NCBI RefSeq assembly: GCF_020514115.1
Contig: NZ_VTKZ01000013.1
Coordinates: 1-46,636, forward strand
Length of the DNA: 46,636 nucleotides
Origin: Synechococcus sp. MU1642
Lineage (GTDB): Bacteria; Cyanobacteriota; Cyanobacteriia; PCC-6307; Cyanobiaceae
Direction: 5' to 3'
Made by a program: the position numbers and the translations under genes. A model generated the notes under the pieces. The model was not told the origin of the DNA. It made no database searches and was given only the letters and a program-made list of their open reading frames with translations. Of the stretch, positions 17,885-27,181 are shown piece by piece. Numbering within the stretch: the first letter of the stretch is position 1; each line of letters begins with the position of its first letter.

Positions 17885-19066
17885 TCAGTCCTGCCATGGC
17901 AAGCCACTTCCTGACGCCTCCGCAATCGTGCGCAGACCATGGCAATCCAACTGCAGCAGCAGGCCTTCCAGAATCCGCGGTACCAGATCCGGCCCCTGAA
18001 AAATCCAGCCGGTGTAGAGCTGCACCAAAGAAGCCCCTGCGGTAATGCGCTCCCAGGCCAATTGCGGAGAATCAATCCCACCCACACCGATTAACGGCAG
18101 CGCCGGACCAGCACTGGCCCGCAAGCGACGGATCACCTCCTGGGCCCGATGGCGCAGGGGGGCACCGCTGAGACCACCGGCCTCCTCCGCCAGGGTGCGC
18201 CCGGTCTGCGGCAGACGCCGTTGCTCAAGGCCCAACCGATTGAGACTGGTGTTGACCGCTATCACACCGGCCAGGCCCTCTTCAAAGGCCAAACGGGCCA
18301 CGGCATCAATCGACTCATCATCAAGATCCGGTGCGATTTTCACAAGTAAAGGCGGGCAGGCAGGCAGCCGACGCAGTCGCTCCACAAGCCGCCGCAACTG
18401 GGCCGTGTCCTGCAGATCACGCAGGCCGGGGGTGTTGGGAGAGCTGACGTTGATCACCGCATAGTCCGCCAAGGCGGACAACAACTCCAGGGAAGCCGCG
18501 TAGTCGTCCGGGGCCTGCTCCAAGGCGGTGATCTTGGATTTGCCGACGTTGATCCCAAGCACCGCCGGCCGCCGGCCCGGCGGATCCAGGCGTTGACGCT
18601 CCAGGGTTTTCAACAATGCCTTAGCGCCGTCGTTATTGAATCCCATCCTGTTCAACGCGGCCTGTTCTTCCGCCAAACGGAACAGGCGTGGTTTGGGGTT
18701 TCCCGGCTGGCCATGCCAGGTGACCGTGCCCACTTCAGCAAAGCCAAAGCCGAAGCGATCCCAGATGCCGGCCGCCACACCGTTCTTGTCGAAGCCAGCC
18801 GCCAAACCCACCGGGTTGGGGAAGCGGCAACCAAACAACACCTGCTCCAGGCGCAGATCACGCCGTTGCAGATCAGCCGCCACGCCATCCAGCACCGTGG
18901 ACACCCCTGGCCAGCGGCGCCGCAGGCTGGCCTGACCCAGCGCCGTGAGCGCAGTGCGCGATAGCTGTTCAGCATCAAGGCCATCGTCCCGCTCCAGCAC
19001 CGGGCCAAGCCAACGCTGATAGAAGGCACCGCTGCTGAGCGGTCCGGCCGAAGGGGACGGCGACAT
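17885..19066 (-). CDS. pyrD: dihydroorotate dehydrogenase (quinone), class 2
   Basis: Membrane-associated flavoenzyme that oxidises dihydroorotate to orotate with quinone as acceptor, in pyrimidine synthesis. The 393-residue protein has the N-terminal amphipathic extension expected of class 2, then [13 protein letters not shown] (about 84-96), [32 protein letters not shown] (containing the class 2 catalytic serine), [21 protein letters not shown] and GVGGI, with QLYTG near the FMN phosphate. The ATG at 19066 is 8 nt after the rnhA stop; an in-frame GTG-type upstream extension would run into rnhA. Co-transcribed with rnhA. Confidence 0.95.
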   Translation of the reverse strand: MSPSPSAGPLSSGAFYQRWLGPVLERDDGLDAEQLSRTALTALGQASLRRRWPGVSTVLDGVAADLQRRDLRLEQVLFGCRFPNPVGLAAGFDKNGVAAGIWDRFGFGFAEVGTVTWHGQPGNPKPRLFRLAEEQAALNRMGFNNDGAKALLKTLERQRLDPPGRRPAVLGINVGKSKITALEQAPDDYAASLELLSALADYAVINVSSPNTPGLRDLQDTAQLRRLVERLRRLPACPPLLVKIAPDLDDESIDAVARLAFEEGLAGVIAVNTSLNRLGLEQRRLPQTGRTLAEEAGGLSGAPLRHRAQEVIRRLRASAGPALPLIGVGGIDSPQLAWERITAGASLVQLYTGWIFQGPDLVPRILEGLLLQLDCHGLRTIAEASGSGLPWQD

Positions 19067-19074
19067 GCTCGAGC

Positions 19075-19818
19075 TCAGGACTGTTCTGATCCTGCCTCGC
19101 GACGTTGCAGAGTCCAACGCCCCTCCGCCTGGGACTGGACGGTCCAATCCCTCCAGATCCAGCTCTCAGCTTTGGTTTCCAGCTGTTTGAGCGGCTTTTC
19201 CACCAATTGCGCCAACTCAAGCAGCGACAGGCTGTAACCACCTTGCGCCAGGCGATCAGCCAACTCCAAACGTGACAACAGCTGCAGCAGAGGCTTGGGG
19301 GCAACCTCGGATGGGGCCTCTGGTGCGGCCTCGGTTGCTCCCTGCTTCCGAGTCAAGTTCGGCTGGGCGTTATGGGAGAACGCCACAGCGATGCGATCCA
19401 CCCGTTCGTTGTCTGGATCACCGCTGTGGCCTTTGACGTAGCTAAGTGGGACGTCGTCCAGTCGGGCGGCATCGAGAGCCTTCCAGAGGTCCTGATTGAG
19501 CACAGGCTTACCGGCAGCCGTTTTCCAGCCTTTGCGCTTCCACCCTTTGATCCAGGAGCCCAGGCCATCAATCAGGTATTTGCTGTCGGTACGCAGGGTG
19601 AGATCCGGATGACGGGGCAGCTGCTGAAGCCGTTGCAACACCTCCAACGCGGCCTGCAGTTCCATGCGGTTGTTGGTGGTGTCGGGGGCATGGCCACCGA
19701 ATTCCTCAACACTGCCGTCTTCGAAACGCAGCAAGGCGCCCCAACCTCCCGGACCTGGGTTGCCGCTGCAGGCACCATCTGTCGCTGCAGCCACGACCCG
19801 TCCCCGTCCTTCCGCCAT
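19075..19818 (-). CDS. rnhA: ribonuclease HI with a C-terminal extension
   Basis: Cleaves the RNA strand of RNA-DNA hybrids. The catalytic domain covers about residues 7-150: [15 protein letters not shown] with Asp14, NNRMELQA with Glu53, [10 protein letters not shown] with Asp78, [15 protein letters not shown] with His131 and Asp141, so the full DEDD set is present. The protein has 247 residues, whereas simple RNase HI is about 155. After a low-complexity linker (about 152-175), roughly 70 residues form an additional predicted helical segment containing [20 protein letters not shown], which I cannot name. The gene precedes pyrD with an 8-nt gap. Confidence 0.93.
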   Translation of the reverse strand: MAEGRGRVVAAATDGACSGNPGPGGWGALLRFEDGSVEEFGGHAPDTTNNRMELQAALEVLQRLQQLPRHPDLTLRTDSKYLIDGLGSWIKGWKRKGWKTAAGKPVLNQDLWKALDAARLDDVPLSYVKGHSGDPDNERVDRIAVAFSHNAQPNLTRKQGATEAAPEAPSEVAPKPLLQLLSRLELADRLAQGGYSLSLLELAQLVEKPLKQLETKAESWIWRDWTVQSQAEGRWTLQRREAGSEQS

Positions 19819-19869
19819 TGATCGGTCCCAACACTGTTCGGTACAACACGGTTTCTGGCGTCACCGTGG

Positions 19870-20610
19870 ATGAGCCGAACCTACCTGCGGGCTGCCGGTC
19901 TGACTGCCGTGGGGCTCCTGAGCGCTGGCCTACCGCAGGAGAGCGCAGCAGCGTCGTTGTTTGACAGCGCTGTCATCCCGCAGGAGCGCTTTGCTGTGCT
20001 CGCCCAACCGCTTGGCAGGGCCCAATGGAAACTGCTGGTGCTTGAACAGATCAAGACCCAACCGCGCTGCTGGAGGACACGCCAGGACGGACTGATGGAG
20101 CCCAGCCTGAATCGCTTCAACTTCAGCGGAATCTGCAAGCGCTACCTGGACAGCAATGGCTACTCGCTACGCAGCGGTGGCCAGGACCTTGGAACCCGCT
20201 TCCGCTTCCGGCTCAAGCAAGCCGGCACATTGCTGAGGCTCGAGGCCCTCGACCCCCTGCAACGGGCACCACTCCTGGTGGGTCAGGCCCGAATTCCCAG
20301 ACGCGATCTCAACGGGTTCGTACAGCTGCAGCTGGCGCCGGGCTGGGCCTTGGAACGCCGTGTCTACCAAGGACGCCAGCTCAACCACCTGTATTTCGCT
20401 CACCAGGAAAAGGTGAACCGGCTTCTCGCGCTGGCCAGCAGCCGCGGACAACGCTCAGGCTTCAGCCGACTGGGAACCCCGATGCCGCCGATCGCACCAC
20501 CGCCTTTGCCCACCTCACGAACAACAAACCAACGAGCAAAACGCCGACGAATGACACGCCTCGCCAGCAATGCTCCGATCCGGCTGCAGGTGATTCCTTA
20601 CCGCCGTTGA
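19870..20610 (+). CDS. DUF3747 family secreted protein
   Basis: A 246-residue protein. The hydrophobic N-terminus ending ESAAA is a probable signal peptide. The following 140 residues match the cyanobacterial DUF3747 pattern: LFDSAVIPQERFAVLA, the WKLLVLEQIKTQPRCW segment, NRFNFSGICKRYLDSNGYS and SGGQDLG. The two cysteines in this domain could form a disulfide. The C-terminus is a basic, proline-rich tail. In related cyanobacterial proteins this domain is found in exported proteins, sometimes with other domains. Function unknown. It is convergent to rplL, with two opposed terminators between the genes. Confidence 0.8.
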   Translation: MSRTYLRAAGLTAVGLLSAGLPQESAAASLFDSAVIPQERFAVLAQPLGRAQWKLLVLEQIKTQPRCWRTRQDGLMEPSLNRFNFSGICKRYLDSNGYSLRSGGQDLGTRFRFRLKQAGTLLRLEALDPLQRAPLLVGQARIPRRDLNGFVQLQLAPGWALERRVYQGRQLNHLYFAHQEKVNRLLALASSRGQRSGFSRLGTPMPPIAPPPLPTSRTTNQRAKRRRMTRLASNAPIRLQVIPYRR

Positions 20611-20689
20611 GCACCAACCGTCACAGTGCCAGTTAAGAGGGCGACCAGACAGGGGATGACAACGGAATACCTGCCCTTATTTTGAATTC

Positions 20690-20790
20690 GTGTGAGGAGT
20701 GCTGAACGCCACTTCAGGGTCGAAACAAGGACAGACTCCTGAATGTGTTCTTCTCGACGAAAGCTCCGCCTTTGGCGGGGCTTTTTTGTT
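20690..20790 (+). ncRNA. candidate small RNA or 3' UTR ending in an intrinsic terminator
   Basis: ATGACA at 20656-20661 and TATTTT at 20678-20683, spaced 16 nt, form a possible promoter that would start an RNA near 20690 ending at the terminator at 20761-20787. Internal pairing is available: AGGAGT (20695-20700) with ACTCCT (20735-20740), and TTCAGG with CCTGAA. The 5' end carries GTGTGAGGAGT, the exact complement of the core motif of cyanobacterial Yfr1 RNA. The alternative is that this is simply the long 3' untranslated region of the DUF3747 gene. Confidence 0.3.
20761..20787 (+). terminator. intrinsic terminator on the DUF3747 side
   Basis: Ten base pairs join 20761-20770 (AAGCTCCGCC) to 20774-20783 (GGCGGGGCTT), with one G-T pair and a TTT loop, followed by a T run to 20787. 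It is oriented for plus-strand transcription, 150 nt beyond the DUF3747 stop. Confidence 0.85.
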
Positions 20791-20803
20791 GGCCGCAGAA
20801 AAA

Positions 20804-20833
20804 CCAAAAAAACCGGTCCTCGAAAGGGCCGGT
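20804..20833 (-). terminator. intrinsic terminator after rplL
   Basis: On the minus strand ACCGGCCC (20833-20826) pairs with GGACCGGT (20819-20812) with one internal mismatch and a six-base loop, followed by a T run reading into 20804. It lies 48 nt after the rplL stop and ends the ribosomal-protein transcript; no rpoB follows here. Confidence 0.85.
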
Positions 20834-20881
20834 GGCTGATCGAGAACAGGGAGGAGAGGGATAAACCCTCTCCCAAGGCGA

Positions 20882-21271
20882 TCACTTGAGAGTGACCTTG
20901 CCGCCTGCTTCTTCGATGGCCTTCTTGGCAGCCTCGGCGTCTTCCTTGGAGACACCTTCCTTGACGGCCTTAGGAGCAGCCTCAACAAGAGCCTTGGCGT
21001 CGCCCAGGCCCAGACCGGTGGCCTCACGGACAGCCTTGAGAACCTTGATCTTGGCGGAGGCGTCGAAGCCTTCGAGGATCACATCGAATTCGGTCTTCTC
21101 TTCAGCGGCATCGCCACCGCCACCAGCAGCGCCAGGAGCAGCCATCACAACACCAGCAGATGCTGCGGCAGACACACCAAAAGCCTCTTCAATCTGCTTG
21201 ACCAGCTCGGAAGCTTCAAGCAGGGAGAGGGATTTCAGCGATTCAAGAATTTCGTCGGTTTTTGCAGACAT
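20882..21271 (-). CDS. rplL: 50S ribosomal protein L7/L12
   Basis: Stalk protein that recruits translation factors to the ribosome. The 129-residue, Ala/Lys/Glu-rich product has the N-terminal dimerisation helix ([20 protein letters not shown]), a flexible Ala/Gly hinge at about 37-55 and the C-terminal domain [20 protein letters not shown] followed by [19 protein letters not shown]. It is the last gene of the cluster, 54 nt after rplJ, and is followed by a terminator. Confidence 0.98.
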   Translation of the reverse strand: MSAKTDEILESLKSLSLLEASELVKQIEEAFGVSAAASAGVVMAAPGAAGGGGDAAEEKTEFDVILEGFDASAKIKVLKAVREATGLGLGDAKALVEAAPKAVKEGVSKEDAEAAKKAIEEAGGKVTLK

Positions 21272-21325
21272 GGTTTTGAAAGGGGAAGCAACAGATCAAT
21301 GAACAGTGGTCTCGGCAGGGCCGAT

Positions 21326-21853
21326 TCAGCCTTCGCCGCCTTCGGCGTGCTGCTTGAGTGCCCTGGCCATACCAGAGGGAACCTCGTTGATGCCCACAGC
21401 GACCTTCGTGGCCACGGCGTTGATAGCACCGGCGATCTGAGCCATTAGCTGCTCCTTGGAGGGGAGATCGGCAATGGCTTTAATCTCGTCCTGAGACAGG
21501 AGCTTGCCTTCGAAAAGGCCGCCCTTGGTCTCGGACTTCTTGAGTTCCTTCTGGAAGGTCTGAACGGCCTTCACACCGGCGCCAACATCGCCCTTCACCA
21601 GGACGAAGGCGTTGGTTCCGGTCAGCAGGGAATCGAGGCTGGCCCAGTTGCTGTCACCATCAATGGCACGGCGCATCAAGGTGTTTTTGGTCACCTTGCA
21701 AACGCTGTCGCTGGCCCGCAGACGATCCCGCAGGTCAGACATTTCTTTGATGGACAGGCCCTTGAAATCAAGGACAAGTGCCAGTTCGGCGTCGGCGAGG
21801 AGCTCTTTGAGCTCTACGACGATCTGCTGCTTGTTCTCCAGCGTGCGGCCCAT
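21326..21853 (-). CDS. rplJ: 50S ribosomal protein L10
   Basis: Binds 23S rRNA and anchors L7/L12 dimers at the stalk base. The 175-residue sequence shows the typical N-terminal RNA-binding domain ([18 protein letters not shown] and [12 protein letters not shown]) and the C-terminal helix where L12 dimers dock. A leader of 237 nt separates it from rplA and contains an L10-type autoregulatory structure and a second large hairpin, so expression is probably controlled by L10 or L10-L12 binding to this leader. Confidence 0.97.
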   Translation of the reverse strand: MGRTLENKQQIVVELKELLADAELALVLDFKGLSIKEMSDLRDRLRASDSVCKVTKNTLMRRAIDGDSNWASLDSLLTGTNAFVLVKGDVGAGVKAVQTFQKELKKSETKGGLFEGKLLSQDEIKAIADLPSKEQLMAQIAGAINAVATKVAVGINEVPSGMARALKQHAEGGEG

Positions 21854-21886
21854 AGGGATTGGATCGGATCAAAGGAACAAGCTGGG

Positions 21887-21929
21887 CACACGGCCGATCG
21901 AGTCTTCGATAGGAAGACGAGGCCGCGTG
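21887..21929 (-). repeat. long hairpin in the rplJ leader
   Basis: CACACGGCC at 21887-21895 pairs with GGCCGCGTG at 21921-21929 (one wobble), and inside it GTCTTC at 21902-21907 pairs with GAAGAC at 21913-21918. It lies between the L10 binding structure and the rplJ start codon. No T run follows on the minus strand, so it does not look like a terminator; an RNA-processing or translational-control element is the likelier reading. Confidence 0.55.
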
Positions 21930-21964
21930 CCGATCCAATCCCGAACGGGACAAAACCGTGTCGC

Positions 21965-22040
21965 GTCTGCCTCGGCAGGGATTACATCACTGGAATGACT
22001 GATGTCATGCCCAGGGACATCCTGCTGTCTCTGGCCGGGC
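21965..22040 (-). promoter_or_regulatory. ribosomal protein L10 leader (autoregulatory RNA)
   Basis: On the minus strand the segment CCAGAGACAGCAGGATG (22034-22018) and the segment AATCCCTGCCGAGG (21983-21970) match the two conserved halves of the bacterial L10 leader, which form a kink-turn bound by L10(L12)4. GCAGGAT can pair with ATCC-TGC to close the stem, and ACATCA/TGATGT forms an inner hairpin. Position before rplJ is exactly as expected. Established family, read here from consensus memory rather than a covariance search. Confidence 0.75.
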
Positions 22041-22090
22041 GCGTGCCCGATTTGGCTTTCGCCAATCGTTAAGTGTAAAGGAGAGCCGGA

Positions 22091-22798
22091 TCAGCTCCCC
22101 AGCTCGATGTCCTGCAAAGCAGAGAAATCGACTTCAACGGAAGGACCCATGGTGGAGGTCACATACAGGGACTTCCAGTAACGGCCTTTGGCACCGCTGG
22201 GCTTGTTGCGGTCGATGGTCTCCTGCAGAGTCTTGAGGTTCTGCAGCAGGGCATCGGCGCTGAAGCTGGCCTTGCCGAAACGGACGTGGACAATGCCGGT
22301 GCGGTCGGCACGGAATTCCAGTTTGCCGGCCTTGAATTCCTTGATCGCGGCCTCAATGTCCGTTGTGACGGTACCTGCCTTGGGGTTGGGCATCAAGCCA
22401 CGGGGACCGAGGACCCGGCCTAGCTTGGCCACCTTGGGCATCATGTCGGGGGTGGCGATCAACAGATCGAAATCCATTTCGCCCTTGCTGATGCTTTCCA
22501 CCAGATCTTCTTCACCGGCGAGTTCAGCACCGGCGGCTTTGGCTTCAGCCACCTTCTCACCGCGGGTGACCACGGCGATGCGCACGGTCTGACCGGTGCC
22601 ATTGGGCAGAGCCACAGTGGTGCGCAGCTGCTGGTCGGTGTATTTCGGATCGATGCCGAGGCGCACATGGGCCTCCATCGTCTCGTCGAATTTCGCGTTG
22701 GCGTTGTCCTTGACCAGAGCAATCGCCTCGAGGGGTGCGTAGGAACGGTCCTCGATTTTGCCGGCCATGCTGGCCAGGCGCTTGGAGATTTTGGGCAT
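22091..22798 (-). CDS. rplA: 50S ribosomal protein L1
   Basis: L1-stalk protein that binds 23S rRNA and can bind its own mRNA as a repressor. The 235-residue sequence shows [20 protein letters not shown] near 38-57, [34 protein letters not shown] (the L1 signature) and [16 protein letters not shown]. The length is standard. It lies 71 nt after rplK and is the first gene before the regulated rplJL pair. Confidence 0.97.
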   Translation of the reverse strand: MPKISKRLASMAGKIEDRSYAPLEAIALVKDNANAKFDETMEAHVRLGIDPKYTDQQLRTTVALPNGTGQTVRIAVVTRGEKVAEAKAAGAELAGEEDLVESISKGEMDFDLLIATPDMMPKVAKLGRVLGPRGLMPNPKAGTVTTDIEAAIKEFKAGKLEFRADRTGIVHVRFGKASFSADALLQNLKTLQETIDRNKPSGAKGRYWKSLYVTSTMGPSVEVDFSALQDIELGS

Positions 22799-22869
22799 GT
22801 TTAGTGGTGGGGTTCAGACGACATCAGTGATGCCTCCCCCGAATGGATTGGAGAAGCGATGCAGCGACG

Positions 22870-23295
22870 TCAGTCACTGACGGAAACGCCCATGTTGCGG
22901 GCGGTGCCTTCGATGATCCGCATGGCGGACTCAACGCTGGTGCAGTTGAGGTCGGGGAGCTTGGTCTTGGCGATTTCCTCGAGCTGAGCACGAGTGATCG
23001 ATCCAACACTGCCCTTAGCGGACTCACCAGATCCCTTTTGGATCTTCGCGGCCTTGGTGATCAGCACCGACGCCGGAGGCGTCTTGGTGATGAAGGTGAA
23101 GCTGCGGTCTTCAAAGACCGAGATCTCCACCGGAATCACATAACCGGCTTTGTCCTGCGTCCGAGCGTTGTACTCCTTGCAGAACATCATGATGTTCACA
23201 CCGTGCTGACCGAGGGCAGGGCCCACCGGCGGCGCGGGGTTGGCTTTGCCGGCATCTAGGGCCAGCTTGATCACAGCTACGACTTTCTTGGCCAT
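22870..23295 (-). CDS. rplK: 50S ribosomal protein L11
   Basis: Binds the GTPase-associated region of 23S rRNA; also needed for stringent-factor activation in other bacteria. The 141-residue product begins [20 protein letters not shown] followed by [20 protein letters not shown], and contains [14 protein letters not shown] and [10 protein letters not shown] near the C-terminus, all classic L11 positions. It follows nusG after 109 nt, the longest gap in the first half of the cluster, where a secondary promoter could lie. Confidence 0.97.
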   Translation of the reverse strand: MAKKVVAVIKLALDAGKANPAPPVGPALGQHGVNIMMFCKEYNARTQDKAGYVIPVEISVFEDRSFTFITKTPPASVLITKAAKIQKGSGESAKGSVGSITRAQLEEIAKTKLPDLNCTSVESAMRIIEGTARNMGVSVSD

Positions 23296-23404
23296 CGGCT
23301 GGGGTGTTTGGACAGCTGCGGATCACCAGACCCTCGGGTCGAGTGTGGCGGAATGGTTGCCCATTCCCAAGGCCGCCCTCCGCAGGGAGACGGCCGCCGC
23401 CAGG

Positions 23405-24073
23405 TCAGTTTTGTTTGCTGATCTGAGAGAACTCCAGTTCCACCGGTGTCTCTCGACCAAAGATGGAGAGCAGGGCCTTGAGCTTGTTGCGCTCGCCGGA
23501 CACCTCGATCACCTCGCCCTGGAAGTCCTTGAACGGACCAGCGGTCACCAGGATCTGATCGCCTTCGGTGAGATCTACCTTAACGACAGTCTTCTTCTCG
23601 GCAGCGCGCTTGAAGATTCGATCCACCTCAGAGCGACTGAGGGGACGAGGCTTGATGTGACCACGGGCCTTACCGGTGGCACGCCGATCTTCAGCACCGA
23701 CGAAATTGATCACGTTCGGGGTGCTTCGCACCGCCATCATCGTGTCCTCATCCAGCACCATCCGGACCAGCACATAACCGGGGAACACCTTCTCCTCGGT
23801 GGACTGACGGGTGCCGTCCTTCTTCAGCTTGACGGCAGGCGTCTGAGGAATCTCGATTTCAAGAATTCGGTTGCTCACCCCCAGGGTGACGGCTCGCTGC
23901 TCAAGGGTGGCCTTGACCTTCTTCTCGCAACTGGAAGCCACCTGTACGGCGTACCAACGGGCGATGGCCGTATTGGCGACAGCCGCCGTAGTCAAGGTGC
24001 CGTCTTCCCCCTCATTCGGGGCTGGCAGTTCAAGCACCTCAGGGGCGTCCGGTGTGGTCAGGTCTTCGGGCAC
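23405..24073 (-). CDS. nusG: transcription termination/antitermination factor NusG
   Basis: Binds RNA polymerase and couples transcription with Rho or the ribosome. The GTG-initiated frame gives 222 residues. A 38-residue acidic N-terminal extension precedes the NGN domain (WYAVQVASSCEKKVKATLEQ, EKVFPGYVLVRMVLDED, FVGAEDRRATGKARG), and the C-terminal KOW domain carries EGDQILVTAGPFKDFQGEVI. The variable acidic extension makes the exact start uncertain. It is 21 nt downstream of secE, the usual secE-nusG pairing. Confidence 0.95.
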   Translation of the reverse strand: MPEDLTTPDAPEVLELPAPNEGEDGTLTTAAVANTAIARWYAVQVASSCEKKVKATLEQRAVTLGVSNRILEIEIPQTPAVKLKKDGTRQSTEEKVFPGYVLVRMVLDEDTMMAVRSTPNVINFVGAEDRRATGKARGHIKPRPLSRSEVDRIFKRAAEKKTVVKVDLTEGDQILVTAGPFKDFQGEVIEVSGERNKLKALLSIFGRETPVELEFSQISKQN

Positions 24074-24094
24074 GGCGAGAAAGGTGATATCGAG

Positions 24095-24337
24095 TCAGCG
24101 GAACACCTGGGACGAAGCCCACCCAAAGAAGCGACTGACAGCCGCGATGGTGGCAGCCGAAAGGCTGACCATCAGGATTACAGCGATGGATTCGCTGAAC
24201 AGTTGCTGGCGGCTGGGCCAAACCACAAGCTTCAGCTCATCAACCGTGTCCGCCAGAAAACCACCGGATTTGGTGGAATCGGCAGCGGCCTTGGAGCCGT
24301 CAGAAGTGGTGGTGTCCTCAGAGATGGGGCTGGTCAC
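24095..24337 (-). CDS. secE: preprotein translocase subunit SecE
   Basis: Small essential subunit of SecYEG. From the GTG at 24337 it has 80 residues: an acidic/polar N-terminus, the amphipathic helix FLADTVDELKLVVWPSRQQL with the conserved VVWPSRQ block, and one transmembrane helix (ESIAVILMVSLSAATIAAVS). Earlier in-frame TTG codons at 24361 and 24385 would add eight or 16 residues without family support. It lies 70 nt after clpB2 and 21 nt before nusG; no tRNA-Trp gene is present in the gap. Confidence 0.93.
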   Translation of the reverse strand: MTSPISEDTTTSDGSKAAADSTKSGGFLADTVDELKLVVWPSRQQLFSESIAVILMVSLSAATIAAVSRFFGWASSQVFR

Positions 24338-24407
24338 GGGGATGGGACCGGAAGTTGACAACGGTGCCGCTAGGCACTTCGCCAAACAGACACCCTACCG
24401 GATGCCC

Positions 24408-27173
24408 TCAAACCCCCACTGGATCGAACACCAGAGCATCCGTACCGGCCTCCCCCAGCCGCACCGTCACGCCACTGGCTCCGGCAAAGAGGTCTTCAAG
24501 AAGCAGTGTGGAGAGCGGATTTTCCAGCTGGCGCCGCAACACCCGACGCAGGGGCCTCGCCCCGTACTCCGGTTCATGGCCCTGACGGGCTATGGCCTCA
24601 GCAACAGCCTCATCCACGAGCAGCGCCAGGCCCTGCTCGGCCAACAGGGCAGCGAGATCCTTCAGTTGCAGCTGAACAATCCGCACCAGATCGGAAACCT
24701 CCAAGGGACGGAAACGAATCACCTCATCAATGCGGTTGAGGAATTCAGGCCGGAACTGACTGGAGAGCGCTGCATCCACCTGCTGTTGCAGGACTGACTC
24801 ATTCGTGGATTCCGAGCGGGCATGTTCAAGGATCGCCGGGCTGGCCAAATTGCTGGTCATCACAACCACGGTGTGGCGGAAATCGACGGTGCGGCCCTGG
24901 GAATCAGTGAGCCGGCCGTCATCCAGCACCTGCAGGAGCAGGTTGAACACATCGGGATGAGCCTTCTCCACTTCATCGAGAAGCAGCACCGCATAGGGGC
25001 GGCGGCGCACGGCCTCAGTGAGCTGCCCCCCCTCCTCGTAGCCGACGTAGCCAGGGGGAGCACCGATCAGCCGAGCCACGGCATTCCGCTCCATGAACTC
25101 GCTCATGTCGAGGCGAACCAGCGCCTCGTCTTCATCAAACAGCGAACCCGCCAACGCCTTCGCCAGCTCGGTCTTACCGACACCGGTCGGCCCGAGGAAC
25201 AGGAAGGAACCCACCGGACGACGGGGATCCTTCATCCCGGCCCGGGCCCGGCGGATGGCAGCAGCAACAGCCGTCACCGCCTCACCCTGACCAATCACCC
25301 GTTCAGCGAGATGGGCGTCGAGGTCCAGGAGTTTGCGCCGCTCGCCCGCCAACAGACGCTGCACGGGGATCCCGGTCCAACGGGCCACCAGATCTGCAAT
25401 ATCACCGGCCTCCACCTGCTCGCGCAACAGAGCAGTTCCGGCGGACTGTGCCTCCGCCTGGGACGCCTCCAGTTCATCCCGGCGCTGCTGGACCCGGTGC
25501 AGCTGGTCGTATTGGAGGCGGGCCGCTTCCTCGAGGTCACCATCCCGCTCAGCCTCGGCAATGGCATGACGCAGGTCTTCGTCCTGCTGGAGCAGCTGCC
25601 CGAGTTCCTCGAGCTGACCTCGCTCCTCCTGCCAGCGCCGCCGCAGATCATCCAGTCGTGTGGACACTTCAAGCCGGTTGCGCTGAAGCTGAATCCGCTC
25701 CGCCTCAGGGGCTTGGTCAGCGGCAAGCAGGGCCAGTTCAACGCGGCTTAGATCCGCCTCGGCCTCCTCCACCACCTGCGGTTTGGAGGTGACCTCCATC
25801 TTCAATTGCGCCGCTGCCTCATCGATCAGGTCAATGGCTTTGTCTGGCAGGCAGCGGTCGCTGATGTAGCGGTCGGCGAGACGGTTGGCGGCCTGAATGG
25901 CCTCATCGGTGATGGTGACGCCGTGGTGCAGCTCGTAGCGCTCCTTCAAACCGCGCAAAATTTCGAGGCTCAACTCCAGATCTGGCTCCCGGATTACCAC
26001 CTGCTGGAAGCGACGGTTGAGGGCCGGATCCTTTTCCACCGTGAGCCTGTAATCCTCCGGCGTGGTGGCACCGATGCAGCGCAAATCCCCACGGGCGAGG
26101 GCTGGCTTCAACAGGCTGCCGGCATCGGTGCTGCTGCGATCACTACCGACAACGGTGTGCAGCTCATCGATGAACAACACCACACCGGAATCGGAACCAC
26201 TTACCTCCTCGAGCACCGAGCGCAAGCGTTCCTCGAACTGACCTCGGAACTTGGCACCGGCGATTAATGCCCCGAGATCCAGCGCCACGAGACGCAGACC
26301 CTGCAGCGACTCCGGCACTTCACCCGCCACGATCCGCTGCGCCAGAAGCTCTGCAATCGCTGTTTTGCCAACACCGGGTTCGCCGATGAGCACTGGATTG
26401 TTTTTGCTCCGGCGTGAGAGCACCTTGATCAGGTTGCGAATTTCAGAATCACGACCGATCACCGGATCCAGGCTGCCTGCTTCCGCCTCTTCGGTGAGAT
26501 CCCGCCCGTATGACTCCAGGGCCGTGGGTGGCTCTTCCAAGGAGGCCTCATGGGCAGGCGGCTGGGGGGCGACTGGCTCTGGCCCGCGCACCTCACGGGA
26601 GGAAGACGGAACTCGCGCCACCCGTTCACGACGGGGCGCTGCTTGCGGAACCTCTGGCTGAGACCGCTGCATCGGCCGCTCCTGGGGTGGAGCTGGAACC
26701 CCAGCGACTCGATCATCCATGCCCCGTTGGATCAGCTGCTCCAGGGCATCCGCGGACAGACCAAAGCCGGCAAACAGATCAGCACCGATTCGCGGATCGG
26801 CGCAAATGGCCATCAACACTTCCGGCAGATCGATGACGTCGCCATTCCAGCGCCGACGGATGGCATCAGCCGAATCGAGCAGCTGTTCAAGGTCGTCACC
26901 GATGAAGAGCTCATCGCCTTGCCCAGAGGGCTGGTCGGCCAGCACATCCTCCAAGCGATCCAAGAGCGCATCGATGGGGAGGGGCAAGCGCTCCACTAGG
27001 CGGCGGCAGGCGGGATCGGTGAACAGCACCTGGATCAGGTGCTCCACGTCCAACTGCTCATGGCGCCAGCGACGGGCGACATCCTGACCACTCAGCAGCA
27101 GGTCCCAAGCCGCGTCGCTGAAGCGATCGGGCTCATGGGTGAGGCTGCCGTTCAACGCTGGGGATGAAGTCAT
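24408..27173 (-). CDS. clpB: ClpB-type AAA+ disaggregase (second, ClpB2-like paralogue)
   Basis: Hexameric Hsp100 chaperone that threads aggregated proteins through its pore. The 921-residue chain has an N-domain (about 15-150), a long Pro/Arg-rich linker (about 155-215), AAA1 with Walker A GEPGVGKT at 264-271 and Walker B VVLFIDE at 331-337, a coiled-coil middle domain at about 465-580 that marks ClpB rather than ClpA/ClpC, and AAA2 with GPTGVGKT at 661-668, pore loop GYVG at 708-711 and VLLLDE at 728-733. AAA1 pore loop 1 reads KFRG at 308-311 where ClpB normally has KYRG. The long linker and divergent N-domain suggest the cyanobacterial ClpB2 paralogue, not heat-shock ClpB1. It is 8 nt downstream of gloA. 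Confidence 0.92.
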   Translation of the reverse strand: MTSSPALNGSLTHEPDRFSDAAWDLLLSGQDVARRWRHEQLDVEHLIQVLFTDPACRRLVERLPLPIDALLDRLEDVLADQPSGQGDELFIGDDLEQLLDSADAIRRRWNGDVIDLPEVLMAICADPRIGADLFAGFGLSADALEQLIQRGMDDRVAGVPAPPQERPMQRSQPEVPQAAPRRERVARVPSSSREVRGPEPVAPQPPAHEASLEEPPTALESYGRDLTEEAEAGSLDPVIGRDSEIRNLIKVLSRRSKNNPVLIGEPGVGKTAIAELLAQRIVAGEVPESLQGLRLVALDLGALIAGAKFRGQFEERLRSVLEEVSGSDSGVVLFIDELHTVVGSDRSSTDAGSLLKPALARGDLRCIGATTPEDYRLTVEKDPALNRRFQQVVIREPDLELSLEILRGLKERYELHHGVTITDEAIQAANRLADRYISDRCLPDKAIDLIDEAAAQLKMEVTSKPQVVEEAEADLSRVELALLAADQAPEAERIQLQRNRLEVSTRLDDLRRRWQEERGQLEELGQLLQQDEDLRHAIAEAERDGDLEEAARLQYDQLHRVQQRRDELEASQAEAQSAGTALLREQVEAGDIADLVARWTGIPVQRLLAGERRKLLDLDAHLAERVIGQGEAVTAVAAAIRRARAGMKDPRRPVGSFLFLGPTGVGKTELAKALAGSLFDEDEALVRLDMSEFMERNAVARLIGAPPGYVGYEEGGQLTEAVRRRPYAVLLLDEVEKAHPDVFNLLLQVLDDGRLTDSQGRTVDFRHTVVVMTSNLASPAILEHARSESTNESVLQQQVDAALSSQFRPEFLNRIDEVIRFRPLEVSDLVRIVQLQLKDLAALLAEQGLALLVDEAVAEAIARQGHEPEYGARPLRRVLRRQLENPLSTLLLEDLFAGASGVTVRLGEAGTDALVFDPVGV

Positions 27174-27181
27174 CCGTTTTT

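Noticed and set aside
20680-20720. A Yfr1 gene on the minus strand: ACTCCTCACAC preceded by a CTGAA/TTCAG hairpin
   Set aside because: A Yfr1 gene needs a terminator hairpin with a T run right after the core motif. Here the motif is followed by unstructured AT-rich sequence, and to my knowledge Yfr1 in marine picocyanobacteria lies between guaB and trxA.
20699-20839. A 46-codon GTG frame across both terminators near rplL
   Set aside because: Its start codon overlaps the only purine-rich candidate for a ribosome-binding site, and it reads straight through two convincing terminator hairpins.
24338-24407. A tRNA-Trp gene in the clpB-secE gap
   Set aside because: The gap is 70 nt and shows no T-loop consensus or acceptor-stem pairing. 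No tRNA was recognised anywhere in the window, including around the GTTCGA strings inside cobD and pgk, which are coding.
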